Source: Panaeolus papilionaceus
Lineage: Eukaryota > Basidiomycota > Agaricomycetes > Agaricales
NCBI GenBank assembly: GCA_015501605.1
Contig: JADNRZ010000004.1
Coordinates: 1,488,001-1,552,000, forward strand
Length of the DNA stretch: 64,000 nucleotides
Direction: 5' to 3'
In this document: positions 28,667 through 39,607 of the stretch, in pieces
How positions within the stretch are numbered: the stretch's first letter is position 1
Layout: each line of letters begins with the position of its first letter
The notes under the pieces: model-generated
Database searches by the model: none
What the model saw: only the letters and a program-made list of their open reading frames with translations
Told to the model about the DNA's origin: nothing
Translations under genes and position numbers: made by a program

Positions 28667-30482
28667 TAGATGTTCCGCCACAATCGGTACTTCTAGCAAG
28701 GTGGAAGAGATTCGTTAGCATTCAACGCGGCGAACGTGTTCACACTCTAGCGTTCAGCCGGTCCCACTTACGCTCTCGAGAAATGAACCAAACTGTGCGG
28801 AAAGTTGAAGCTGGACAACCTGATTGCCATCAAATCCAAGCCTGAAATTTTGACCGAGTGTTGAAGTGGGTCATTGCTAAATTTTGAAGAGGCTCGTAAA
28901 ACTGCCCTGAGCGTTAATGACAATTTTAAACAACGACGGGGAAATAAATAGAATGGTACCTGGCCGGGGTGGAATTGGCATATTGTATCATAATTCATTC
29001 TCACTGCCCAGCTCAGGACCAGTGCAATGAATGACAAGGTTATGAAATCAAAATTTCTGTGCCTTCTGCCAACGATGGGCATTCGCGTCTAGAACCTTGA
29101 CATGTGGAAAAGATTGGGTCAACGGCACCATCGTGTTCAACGCAGACCACACTTACAAGGAATATAAACACAAGTTGATGGATTTCAATGTCTAGCGTGT
29201 GGAGCTAGTACTCTAGACCTTCCCATGGATTGGACATTGCATAAAGATAGATGAGGGTTGAACGCAGATGTCGAAAGAAATACAATACCGCGGTGCCTTA
29301 ATCAACACCGGAAGCTGTACAGCCTCTCATTTATAATTGCCTTTTGAGGCAGTAAATTGTATGTTGGTCCCGGACGCGATGTTCAACGCAAATCACCCCT
29401 CCCGATAGTGAACCACCGAGGTCGACTCGGATCCAGTTTACCCCAGCACCCGGCATTCAAGTGGACTTTCTCCGTGCCTGCCTGCCTGTCTGTCTGTACC
29501 TGAAATACGAGATATTATTGATCATCTGCAAATGAGGCTTTTGGACAGAAAACCTCACTGTGAGAGTTGCTTAACGAAGGTGGGCTTATCATTGTTTGAA
29601 TGAGTGTTTACTTTGACACCTGGGAGGATCAGGATTGGTCCGTATCTTCTACAGCGTAGGCGTTGACTCCAGGCAAGAAACAATTCCGAGTCCTCATGAA
29701 GACCAGGAGAATATCCAGCCAATCATCGCCGTAAGGACACAGATAAGATTAGGATAGGAGCCATTGAAGCCAATAACCTCTCCTATGAATCCAGCCCAGG
29801 CCCTTGAAAAACAGTCGGTCTTCCACGGCTCGCCTTTGGGATGCTAAGAACAGATCAGACGTAATTTACAAACTCTTGCCAGTAAGCAACAGGTAGCATG
29901 GGTGGGTTTAAAGAAGTTGAATATTATTATGACTATATTGAATACTGGGTAGAAATGATCAGCAAATATAAAACAGAAAACAGCGGAAACAGCATACATA
30001 AATTAATTGCCAGTGACAGATGTGGAGAGTCTAGGCCACACCCAGTCAGCCTTCATTCAAGTTGTGATACAACTTCGAAACGGATGTCAGTCGCCCCATG
30101 GGTTGGCCTCCAGTTGAGATAATACCCATTAAAATGATATACCAGATTGAGGACAAGACGTGGTGATGCAAGAGAAAGACGCCAGAAAGGCCAACTTGAT
30201 AGTGGCGTGATGTTCGCCGTCGGTGTGTCACGTCCCCACGTGCAGCGCGTTGTCACGTATTAAGTGTCAGCCCAACCTCGTACGTAGCTTCAAGTTGTTC
30301 CGATACTATCAAACGGCGAGGCAATAATTCGAAACTCCAGATTATTTAAAGGTATGCACACAACCATTAAAATTTACGAAAATGTCCAAATTTATGTATG
30401 TTAATACCTGGTACAGTTTACAGTTTGTATGTATATTGGTTGTTTCTCCGACGCAACGACTAAATGAAATGATGACCACAAA

Positions 30483-32300
30483 TCATATGTGAGGAAAGGC
30501 TTCAACCCAAAGCTGAAGGGTCACAAAAGCGGCTGGTGGTAAATACGCAAGCTCTCTGAAGGCTAAACCCACCAAGATAAACCGTGCTGGTGGGTAAGGG
30601 ACCAAGGTGTATGTCCCTAACCAAACCAACACAATTCCAACTTTATCCACTGGTCCGTTCTTATGCTGCCATTGCTTGGGTGCCAACCTTTTGAAAACCG
30701 TTGCTAGAATTGCCGCGATGAAGATTCCAAAAGGCGAGATGCAGAGGATGAGGCTGTTTATGTGCCAAACATCCTGGACGACCTTGGAGGAAAAAGGAAA
30801 GGCCCATGCGATGCAATGGATTGCACCAAATAGCGCCGATGAGCCGGTACCCACCAGCACCATGTAATCAGCTTCCCGTTCTGATGGATATGCATAAAAT
30901 GCATCAAACCTGGTGCAGTTGGGGTCGTCTGGTTTTGCTGACATGTTTTCCTGGTGGGCAATCGTGTACAGCCGTCGCAAAACGATGTCAGGGAAAGACA
31001 CGATAAACATAGCTATTCGTATTGCTGGTAAGTGTAAGCAGTTAGCATTGGTATACGAGTTGTTCTAAATGTGTTCCAAGGTCACTTACCCATGCGAACG
31101 GGATAAATTCGACCTTCTCCAACCTTGAATCTGTGGCTGATGTCCGCAAGAAACACCCGTTCTCCGCATTCATGCCAATGCCTGAGGATAGCACCAGCGT
31201 GTTTGGCTTCGGGGGCTTTGGGATGGGTCGAAGGAGGTGATTGTTCAGCGTTGTATTCCTTTCGGTCTGTAACAGGGAAAATATTTATTGTGGGTTGGAA
31301 TTCATTTGAGATCAATTCGTGCTGGCGTTTTTCGGAATTGAAAGAGCTGTCAGAAATTGCCGTGGATGGTAAACTGCGAGGTAATGTTTCGATATCTTCT
31401 GTGGCTGGGTCTTCAGGCAGTCTGACGACTACAGGGCATTGGATGTCCAGTGGCTTGTCCCACCAGAAGAAATACAGCAAGCCATTGAATGCCGCATGCG
31501 CCAAGGTCGTAATTTCCAGCTCGGTGATCACCAAACCTTCCCTACCCCTCACAATGCACTGAATGATGAACCAGAAAGTCTGTACGACCACAAACGTCTT
31601 CGCCAGAGTGTCGCCTTTGCTGCGATCCGTGATTTCGTCCTTCGACTCTAGGCAAAGAAGAAGCGTATCTAATGCCACATCCCCCCTCGGTGTACATGGG
31701 TCAATATACTCGATTTTGCGCCCCGACTTGAAGATATAACCGCCCATCTGCAAGAAGTGGGAATGGGTAATTGTCCAATCAACCCACTCCTCTTTCCGAT
31801 CCAATGCAGGTCTCAGTAATCCAGCATGTGTGAAGACGAAAACCTAACACACCTGCTGCTTGTTCCTCCGGCACAAGTCGGGCTTTGATCCTTTCCTGTT
31901 TAGCCCTCATTCGTTTCTGGATATCCTTCGCTCCCCTCCACTGCCGAAACGCCCACATCACCATAACCTCCGGCGCTAAGATTGCCCAACCCATTAACTC
32001 TGCCCTCTGAATCATCTTTGACCATCCACTTGATTTGTATCCCCGGATGTTGGGATGGATGGCAATCCATGTGCATGAAAATATAGTTAGGATGCAAGCC
32101 CATAGGATATCATAGACTGTGCGTCCTTGCTCGATAAGTACAACGTCCGGAATTGAGGGTGTTTCCCTGCGATGAATTGAATGAAATGAAGTCGTAATAG
32201 AGAAGTCCTTGTAAATGCGTGAGACTTGATCGTATGGTGCGCCAGAAATCGCTGTCATGTAGCGAAACGAATAGAGGAGAACAAGCAGAGCCAGCGACAT
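30483..32300 (-). CDS. Multi-pass membrane protein of an agaricomycete family, copy 1
   Basis: Three exons on the minus strand (31853-32300, 31090-31791, 30483-31024) encode 563 residues. The short hydrophobic start (MSLALLVLLYSF) may be a signal peptide or signal anchor. About eight further hydrophobic helices are visible: VYDILWACILTIFSCTW, GWAILAPEVMVMWAF, TFVVVQTFWFIIQ, a helix before KPLD, and four in the last exon. Conserved landmarks shared with copy 2 at 37.0-38.7 kb are TWIAIHPNIRG, RAELMGWAILAPEVMVMWAF, HFLQMGGY, DRSKGD-LAKTFVVVQT and WWDKPLD. A hydrophilic, poorly conserved loop lies in the middle exon. The protein is probably in the plasma or endomembrane. Its function is unknown: I recognise the family as one common in mushrooms but know no assigned role. 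The exon 2 acceptor (31792) is the least certain splice site. Confidence 0.8.
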
Positions 32301-33063
32301 TCTGAACCAGCAGAGAAAGGGTAATGAGAGTCAAAAGCGAGCGCAGGAAAACAATTCAACGATGAAGGGCTCGGACAAGTGGATGGGACATGCCGCTTTG
32401 GAGCCAGACAGCCAGAATTCAACGAGGCAAGTAAACAACACTCTGATAAGCATTTCTAATACTCCATTGACAGTGCTGCGTCTTCGTAAACAGGGATTCT
32501 CACCCCTTTGGCTGTGCACCTGGAAACATGTCCTGTCAGCCACTCCACAGCCCAAATCTTATCGGATACCCTTCTCACTGGTAACTGGTTATCAACGATG
32601 GTCATCCCATTGATCCCTTGAGCGTCCACCTGATAAAAGCTGAAATGTGCACACCAGCGCCTCCGGTTGACTCCTGGCGGTCGCACTCTCAGACTACATC
32701 AAACTCAGATTCAGTGTTGTCGATCCTATCAGCCTGCACAGTGTTCTGTCTCGGGTACCATACATAGCAAAAATCACGGATTAAATTTAACACCAAATTA
32801 ACCCTCGAAGCTTTCTCGATTAATAAATTCTGATTAAGAAATCATAAGAGAAGTATTAAATGGTAGAGCTTGTAGTCTTGTATGATAATCAACCCTGCCT
32901 TCTGTGTTCAGAGGTTTGGACTGATCCAACATTATGTTTTTGGATAAAGACACCCAGATGACTAGCTTCAACAGGCTACACACTGGAAGAACAAGTATTA
33001 TGGTAGCGGGCTATGCCGCTGGACGGCGTTATCATTATGTGAATTAGATACTCACCACAAGCT
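32301..33063. other. Intergenic, nothing recognised
   Basis: About 760 bp, AT-rich around 32.78-32.92 kb. It contains the 5' flank of the minus-strand membrane protein gene and the 3' flank of the nuclease-like gene. A small hairpin (AGCGGGC-TAT-GCCGCT) lies at about 33006-33021. No gene is recognised. Confidence 0.6.
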
Positions 33064-33909
33064 TCAGTTCTGTGCATCTGCAAAAACCGGTTTAACGGCT
33101 CTGCAAAACCAACGAAACAACCAGAAAAACCTACCATGGGTTGGGTAAACGAATTTCTTGAAGGCCTCGTAGCATCGGAGCACAAGCTTGCGATTGTCGA
33201 GAGGTCTCATCCCATCGCTGCGACGTCGTGGTACTCGAGGCGTGTGGCGATAAACGATAGTCTGCGCCTCGGGATACTGGCCAAGTCTGACGCACTGGTC
33301 CAGATCGGCGGTGACTTTAATCTTGTAGAACCTCGGGAAGGTCCCGTCCATAGTTATCCCAGGAATCACCTGCATCTCCAATGGTTCTAAGAAACGATCG
33401 TTCACCCTCTTCGCGTTGTTCTCCTGAAAAGCTGCAATTGCCTCTGCTATCAACTGAGCCTCCGGATCTGAGGGGTTTATGTGCGTCTTATCCTCCTGAA
33501 CTAGGAGTAAGATCTCGGAAGAGGCGTCCATGAGGCAGACATCTGTCTTTGCGAACAGGACTTCACCACACATTTGCAATTGAAGGCTTTTCCGCGTGCG
33601 CACGACGGTCTCATCCCCTTCATAACCCATTACTCGCAGAAGCTCAGCGGCAAAGTCATCCACAGCTGACTCCTCACCCTCCTTGAGCCTCATCGCAAGG
33701 TCGAGCCGTTTCATCAGGGCGAGAGAAGGAGTATCTAACCCTTGGACACGATTTTCGTGCTCGATGAACCCAACGGGGCCGGCGTATTCTGGCAGGGGTC
33801 CACCAAAAAACTCAGCCTGGTCTTGTTCTTGAACGACGATATGGTAAGCCAGTAGTTCGTTGAATTTCCAGTCACCTCCCAACTTGGCGAGCCTTACAAT
33901 GTTGGCCAT
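33064..33909 (-). CDS. PD-(D/E)XK nuclease-like protein of a mushroom-expanded family
   Basis: The preferred start at 33909 gives MANIVRLAKLGGDW and a 281-aa protein. A longer in-frame extension to 34071 runs into the neighbouring transposon end and looks non-coding. The core reads CGEVLFAKTDVCLMD, then LLLVQEDKTH. D123 (or D128) followed by E139-x-K141 fits the D...ExK active site of PD-(D/E)XK nuclease-fold proteins. Many agaricomycete genomes carry dozens of such genes of unknown role. Whether this one cleaves DNA is not known. A 57-bp in-frame stretch near the 3' end (33076-33132, GTAGGT...TTGCAG) may be an intron; if spliced, the protein is 262 aa. A Tc1-like element ends 131 bp upstream of the start codon, so the native promoter is likely displaced or interrupted. 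Confidence 0.72.
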   Translation of the reverse strand: MANIVRLAKLGGDWKFNELLAYHIVVQEQDQAEFFGGPLPEYAGPVGFIEHENRVQGLDTPSLALMKRLDLAMRLKEGEESAVDDFAAELLRVMGYEGDETVVRTRKSLQLQMCGEVLFAKTDVCLMDASSEILLLVQEDKTHINPSDPEAQLIAEAIAAFQENNAKRVNDRFLEPLEMQVIPGITMDGTFPRFYKIKVTADLDQCVRLGQYPEAQTIVYRHTPRVPRRRSDGMRPLDNRKLVLRCYEAFKKFVYPTHGRFFWLFRWFCRAVKPVFADAQN

Positions 33910-34040
33910 AGCTTTGGGGATGAGACGTATTGCGTAACCAGCGGTAATGCAAATACGGCAAAAACTTACGTGGATATTCCAGTGAGGTGATGTTGATATC
34001 GATGATGAACAAAGTGAGTGGCAAGGTGAAGTTGCAGCTA

Positions 34041-34807
34041 CAGTGCTTTGCATAATTAAGTGAAAATCCAATTTTTTGAAAAACCGTCACGTGAGTGGTA
34101 CCTCAACCAAACAAAGGTGCACAGCATGATCAATCACTGATATCGATAAGCCTCCCTCCTCACCACCGCATCGTTCCATCCTCTATCCCCGACGCCGCAA
34201 CATCTGCCTTATGCACCTGTACAATATCTGCTGACTTACACGTTTTACTGGATTTTTATTGTTTTATTCCGCTCTATACCTCATGTGGCCATGGAATGTT
34301 GATGGCAGTGGCCACCACTCCACCTCAGCTTTGTAAATTCAATATCCTAGGTTTCTAAAACATGATCCGTAATCGTTGCAATTGATGCAGAAACACCACG
34401 GATATCCATCAACCGTTGCTGAAGCTCATCCAAGTAGAGAGCAGGATTAGCCTCAAGAAGTGACAATAGAAAATTAGAATCATCATCGGTGAGTGTAGGT
34501 GGACGGCCCCTTCGATCTGGGAATGGGTTGCTCGTCTGCCCATAGTTCCAATAATTACTGATTGTATTATAAACTGCACCAATTGAGCAGCCTGCGAGCT
34601 GCCGTATGGCGTCCATTGTCATAGGTGGGTCAGGATCAAAGTACCACGATATAATGCGTTGTTTGAGGTCATCGGAAAGAGGCGTGGTCATGGTCGATCT
34701 GGTCGAAAATGCTCAGGGGCTGATTATCACATTTGTTTGTCCTAGGTACGCATCACGTGGCGATTTTTAAAAAAAATTGAATTTTCACGTAATTATGCAA
34801 AGCACTG
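34041..34807 (-). mobile_element. Internally deleted Tc1/mariner transposon (767 bp)
   Basis: Terminal inverted repeats of about 63-64 bp (34041-34103 and 34744-34807) begin with identical CAGTGCTTTGCATAATTA and stay similar to GGTACCT. A TA dinucleotide sits immediately outside each end (34039-34040, 34808-34809), the classic Tc1/mariner target duplication. Inside, only the N-terminal DNA-binding part of a transposase survives. The catalytic DDE domain, normally another 200 or more codons, is missing, so the element cannot move itself. It could still be mobilised by an intact relative elsewhere. It lies directly upstream of the PD-(D/E)XK-like gene. Confidence 0.88.
34347..34691 (-). pseudogene. 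Transposase remnant, helix-turn-helix part only
   Basis: An open frame of 114 codons starts MTTPLSDDLKQRIISWYF and contains AIRQLAGCSIGAVYNTISNY, a helix-turn-helix of the kind found at the N terminus of Tc1/mariner transposases. It is followed by GRPPTLTDDD (linker) and LLEANPALYLDELQQRL (second HTH region). It stops about where the DDE catalytic domain should begin. The sequence continues directly into the inverted repeat, so the deletion is a clean internal one. The reading frame is intact, and the product could still bind the element's ends and act as a repressor, but that is speculation. Confidence 0.8.
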
Positions 34808-34809
34808 TA

Positions 34810-36350
34810 ATTGCAAAACGATAATTCCCGCTGCGTCAGTCGTGGGTCTTAGACCAGCTAAACAAAGAACCATTGGTTGTCTCGGTGATAGCTAGGCAAC
34901 CCTTCGGCTTTTCGGCCCGCACGCTTTGTTGTGTCGATCGTCCTAAGACAACAGGTCAGATCTTTCTTTGTTTCCACCTTCACCCAGTTTGCAGCTTCGC
35001 AGCGTTTGCGCAACCGCAGTGGGCACCTTTCTTTTGCCTTTTTTAAATTTTGTAGTCTTTCAGTAACTGAATCATTTCCAGGTTCAATATGGCCCAAGAT
35101 AACATCCTCTCTAATAACAACCCTAATTTGCATGATATATCCTAATTCATCACTTAACATTGGAACAACTGTTGCGGAGCACCCACTGCATTCTTGCCAT
35201 GCCGATGACTGTGTTGACTTTATGAAGGAGATATCTGGCGTTCATGTAGTGGATGTTCTTGATGGTCATGCTAACATGAATCCGCTCACAAGCGGGAGAA
35301 AAGCTCGCTTCAATCCGAGTATGTAGCCAAAGTTAAGCTAATTACGAATATTTTGGTTATGAACAGAAGTGAAGTCTGAAACTTCCTAAAGTTGTAACTT
35401 CATGTTAGCCTATGGAAAACTATGCAGGATTTTAAACTTGCGTTCCTGAAAGATTAAAATGTTTTATCATGTCTGTATGTGTGGAATAGGGGCGATGTCG
35501 AATGTTATCAGAAAAACCAGGCCAAATTTCTGTTCTCGACGGATTTGGTCCCTTGAAGTTTTTCGGGAGCCAAGGGCTGATCAGAGCATGTAGCATCTTT
35601 TGGACAGACTACATAAACTTGTACGGTGACACGCTGGAGACCTTTGGTGTTGTCAGAGAATGGTGGGTGCTTGGGGCGTAGGGGACAGAGGTATGTAGAG
35701 AATTTGATCGAGTATCACGATTCACTATGAGCTTAACGAGCTTGCTATGAGCCTGAAGTCATCAGTTGTCAGATAAAGCCCAATTTAACGTCAAAATCAA
35801 TCTTTTTTTTTTAGCGAAATATGTTATATATGCTATTTCGTGCTCCGATATTATGTATTTAGAAGCAACTGCTAAAGATTAAGACGCCCAGGGGGGCAAA
35901 GACACAATTTCCGGGACGAGAATTTGTATTTGTTTGTCCGGGCATTTCACCCCTCCCCACCTCCCGCATCATGTTAATCGAAATTGCTCGCTTCGCTCGC
36001 AATGATGGCTAATTCCACAACAACTCAGGTGTCTGATTACCGCCTCATCGTTTGTGCTTGAGCCTTGCAACTCCAACTTGCCCCTCAAACCAATTCATTT
36101 TCGTCGACGTTGTCGTGCTATATTGGCATCTATAGAAAGGATCTCTGCATTGCCTCGTCCTCCCTATCGTGCTTCGTCCATTCTTGTCGATGTGTTGACT
36201 TACACTTACAATGATCTTTTGCGTATTGGCTGACCACAGTTGTTTCCCGGGTCGGTATAACCTCCATTTATATTCGTCGTCACATTCGTTAATAGAATGG
36301 CTACTGTCACATCTGGCGGAGAAACGGTGCTGGTTTTCAACAACAGTTTT
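34810..36350. other. Intergenic, mostly unrecognised; Helitron debris possible at the right end
   Basis: About 1.5 kb. A minus-strand frame at 34858-35160 (100 codons, starting MLSDELGYIMQIRVVIRED) has a protein-like look but no recognisable family and no splice partners. Between about 36.08 and 36.24 kb the plus strand can be read as a protein-like fragment (RAILASIERISALPRPPYR), possibly upstream Helitron sequence. The rest shows nothing. Confidence 0.45.
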
Positions 36351-36429
36351 AAATGACGGCAGTTTTTTCCCTCAGGGGGATGTGTCGAATTTCAATAGTA
36401 GATAAGGGGCTTCGTTCTGTTTCTCTTCA

Positions 36430-36921
36430 TTGCATTCTGACACCGGTCACAGGTAATCATACTCTCGTGGGAGACACATCTAGCACTTTAGAAGATTTGA
36501 GTGTTGTCGAAGAAGCTATGATTGCCAACTGTCGATCTAAGACTCGGTAGTATAATTAACAGAATATGACACCAAGGATTCCGCCCTGACTTCCCAGAAA
36601 GGTTTGAAGGGCAACATTATTATTTTCCCCCAAGAACTGTCTTCGATTGCGCGTGTCTTGCCGCCATCGCTTGAAGAATTAAAGGAACCAATTTGTGTCA
36701 TTTTTATTGGCTCCATGACGCCCACTCGTGAATGGCTATTGTCCAAAGCCTCCCCTTTAATAGTCCGACCTCTAAAAGTCCATGCCACTTTGGAATGGAT
36801 GAAAAGTAATAACAAATTGTACGCAGACATGGACAGAGACTACCTGTTACTGAATAGCTTACCAGAGCAGTCCCACTTGCCTGTCTATCTACATTTTCAA
36901 ATCAACTCCCAAGCTAGCTGA
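36430..36921 (+). mobile_element. Helitron helicase-like protein fragment (DUF6570-type region)
   Basis: Two plus-strand pieces in different frames match consecutive parts of the helicase-like protein of basidiomycete Helitrons as I remember it. The first is TLEDLSVVEEAMIANCRSKT (about 36478-36540). The second runs 36601-36921: KGNIIIFPQ, then IARVLPPSLEELKEPICVIF, then PTREWLLSKASPLIVRPLKV and LEWMKSNNKLY. A stop and a frame change separate them, and the Rep and helicase domains are absent. This is therefore a dead fragment. No Helitron ends (5' TC, 3' hairpin with CTRR) were identified, so the boundaries are only those of the recognisable coding region. Confidence 0.68.
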
Positions 36922-37001
36922 ATCATTGAATGGCAGGCCAGTTTGAGTTCAAGTTGAAGTAGGCTTCGAAGATCGAGGAAAAAGTATAAAATAATAGAAT
37001 T

Positions 37002-38729
37002 TTAGACATGTGGAAAGAAATCTAACCATGATATTGATTGATTGGCGGAGGGAGGTAAAAAAAGGAGCTCAAGGCCAGCCAGAGCGGCGACCATAAGACG
37101 AGCAGGGAAGTATGGGATCAACGAATAAAATCCTACGTAAACAAGCAGCGTATTGATTCGGTCCACTGATGTATCCTCTCCAGGCCAGCGCTTGTTAGTA
37201 TACGACTTCAGCAGCGTCACGGTCGTGGCAGCAAATATAAGGCAGAACGGAGCAAAGCATAAAGTCAGCCCAGACGCTCGCCAGAGGATCTGGAAGATGG
37301 GGAAATGGAATTTGAATGACCAAGCAATACAGTGGATGGCGCCGAATACAGAGGCAAGGGTGCAACCAACGAATATTGTGAAATCTGCATCGTTGGCAGA
37401 TGGGAAGGCGTAATATGTTCGAATTTTTGATGGGTTGGCCTTGGTGTCAGAGGAGATCGTCATGGTATCCTGTCGCGCAATGGCAAAGAGGCGCCGTAGG
37501 AAATAATCCGGAAGAGATATAACAAATATTATCGCAATAAAGGCTGATCATAATTTAAATTTGCTTCAGTATGCAGAAAAAAAAAGCATAAAGGAAACAT
37601 CTAAGGTACTTACTGATGCGAACAAGAAAGGGTCTGCCTTCACATAACGCATACCGTTTGTTGACATCCTTAAACATGACGTGCTCTGCACATTCATGCC
37701 AATACCTGAATATGGCGTTGGCATGCCTTGCGTTATCCGGCTCTTGGGAGGTTTCATCAGGCGTTGAGGAGACCACACCTGACCCATGAGACTTTTCGAT
37801 CAATTTCTCGTTTTGGATATTGTCCTTTTCATTTTTTGTAAATTCGCCTACAATAATTCTGCTAGCCGGAGGGGCATCTTCGAATGGAACCACAATCGGA
37901 CGTCGGACGTCTAGAGGTTTGTCCCACCAGCAAAAATAGAGGATACCAGTAAAAGCAGCATGTGCCACTGTTGTAACCTCGAGCTCTGTAATTGTCATGC
38001 GTTGCGCTGCCCGAGCGATGAATTGGCCGATGAACCAGAGAGTTTGGACAACAACGAAGGTTTTCGCCAGTGCGTCTCCCTTGCTCCGATCGTTAATGTC
38101 GTCCACTGTTTCTGTTCGGCGAAGTAGGATGTCAATAGCAATTGCTCCTCGTGGCGTTAAGGGGTCAATGTACTCCAAGTGCTCTCCTGTCTTGAAAAGA
38201 TATCCACCCATTTGAAGGAAATGGCAATGAGTAATGGACCACTCCATAAGAACTGGGGGATGAATTACTTAGGTTTTATTGGTCGTTGGTCATGAAATGA
38301 CACACCTTCAGATGTTTTCTTTTGAGCTTCCTCTCGTTTCCGTTGCATCAACTTGCGCAACTCCCTCGCACCAGTCCATTGCCGGAATGCCCACATTACC
38401 ATCACCTCTGGAGCGAGGATAGCCCAACCCATCAGCTCTGCGCGCTGAATAATCCGTGATAGCATATTTGAGTCGTGACCCCGAATATTGGGATGAACAG
38501 CAATCCACGTGCAGGAGAAGATTGTCATAGAGCATCCCCAGATGATGTCCCAGACAGAGCGATAGTTTTGGCGGTATGCAATAGCATTCACTGATGTTGT
38601 TATGGGAGAGTATGTCGGAGATGGTATCTCTATATGCCCATATGTTTGGTTATCAATGGTGGAGGAAGGAGGAGCTGATGCTGTAAATGCTGCATGCAAG
38701 GCGAAGCAGAGAAAAGACAAGAAAATCAT
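37002..38729 (-). CDS. Multi-pass membrane protein of an agaricomycete family, copy 2
   Basis: Three exons (38306-38729, 37614-38252, 37002-37543) encode 534 residues. Start MIFLSFLCFALHAAF looks like a signal peptide. The helices and motifs follow copy 1: TWIAVHPNIRG, RAELMGWAILAPEVMVMWAF, HFLQMGGYLF, DRSKGDALAKTFVVVQTLWF and WWDKPLD. Both introns sit at the same positions and in the same phase as in copy 1, and the last exon is exactly 542 bp in both. The variable hydrophilic loop in the second exon differs in length and sequence. The two copies are about 4.7 kb apart in the same orientation, so they arose by tandem duplication later separated by the nuclease-like gene and transposon debris. 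A TTAAATA motif lies about 30 bp before the start. Function unknown. Confidence 0.82.
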
Positions 38730-39607
38730 GATGCTGTGAAGACAGGTGTCAGAGCATTGTATTTAAGGCAGCAAAATAGTTCCTTGTACATATCTCTAGG
38801 GTTCTGCAAGTGTGAGCCACTGCTGCTGTATGGCAGCTGGAATGATCGCAACGTTTCAGATATCCAGCACCGAGGTTGCATGCCTTACGAGAAATAAAAC
38901 TGAGAATAAAACAAATTGGTAGGGCACCAGTTTGTTGTATTTAATTCCCGAATAGCGTTCGCGACTGTTGAGACAGATGACCAGCACCCTGTGGGGCAGA
39001 GTAATGAGGTCTTCAGCTACACCTTCAACCCTGTTTAGAGACATATCTGCTAATATCGTTGATAGGATCACATTAAAATTCGCAGATAGAGTTCCCTATG
39101 GGTAATCCACGCCTTTACTGCAAGTCTTCTTGTTTAGAGGATGTACGTGATTTGTTGGATGCCTGAGTTCGAAGAGTTGCCCCATGAGTTGATCAAGCAT
39201 CCAGCAGCTATTTTTGTCGTCTCTAGCAAACATCGGTACACATACCAGAGCCAAGTAATGAGATACAGTGCACCAAGTCCCCTCGACACTGAATTGCTGA
39301 GAAACAAAGACGAAAAGCTTGGTACATTCAGCGCAGTCATCCAAGTCGTAGCTGATTGAAATGAATCGCTGTCGCATCCTGGCAATTTTGGGACTCTAGG
39401 ACACGCAAATATATTGATTCAAGCTCATGAATACAACCTTCTAAAGCAAATTGACCAGAAGAATGAGAGCACAAGTAGACAGACATAGTGGTTGAACGGG
39501 CAGAGTTGAATGAATTCAGACTTGCAGTCTGAAAGCGCGTCCACGTGATCTAAAATCCTTTGTTGACGCGGTTCTGAAGTTTGGAATCGACTTTGTAGCT
39601 TAAAGCC
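38730..39607. other. Intergenic, nothing recognised
   Basis: About 880 bp. The last 80 bp contain CACGTG (about 39541-39546) and GACGCGG just before the WD40 relic, so a piece of that gene's original promoter may have been duplicated with it. No other gene is seen. Confidence 0.5.

Larger units (their letters stand above)
11839..30482. other. Long gene-poor stretch, no recognisable gene
   Basis: About 18.6 kb without a gene I can support. The first 600 bp are T/C-rich and probably include the cyclin 3' UTR. Listed separately are two Puf-like motifs, two microsatellites, a MITE and a short foldback. Reading frames up to 199 codons occur (for example 21935-22534 plus and 25359-25760 minus), but they overlap other frames, have odd composition and match nothing I know. 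On the minus strand between about 28.3 and 29.2 kb there are short open stretches next to plausible splice signals, but no continuous exon chain can be built. Confidence 0.6.

Noticed and set aside
28350..29160. Minus-strand segments with splice-like signals and protein-like runs
   Set aside because: Several short open segments could be joined, but every chain tried ends in stops or needs non-canonical splice sites.
33909..34071. 54-residue N-terminal extension of the nuclease-like protein
   Set aside because: The extension runs into the transposon inverted repeat and has no similarity to the family start, which is MANIVRL.
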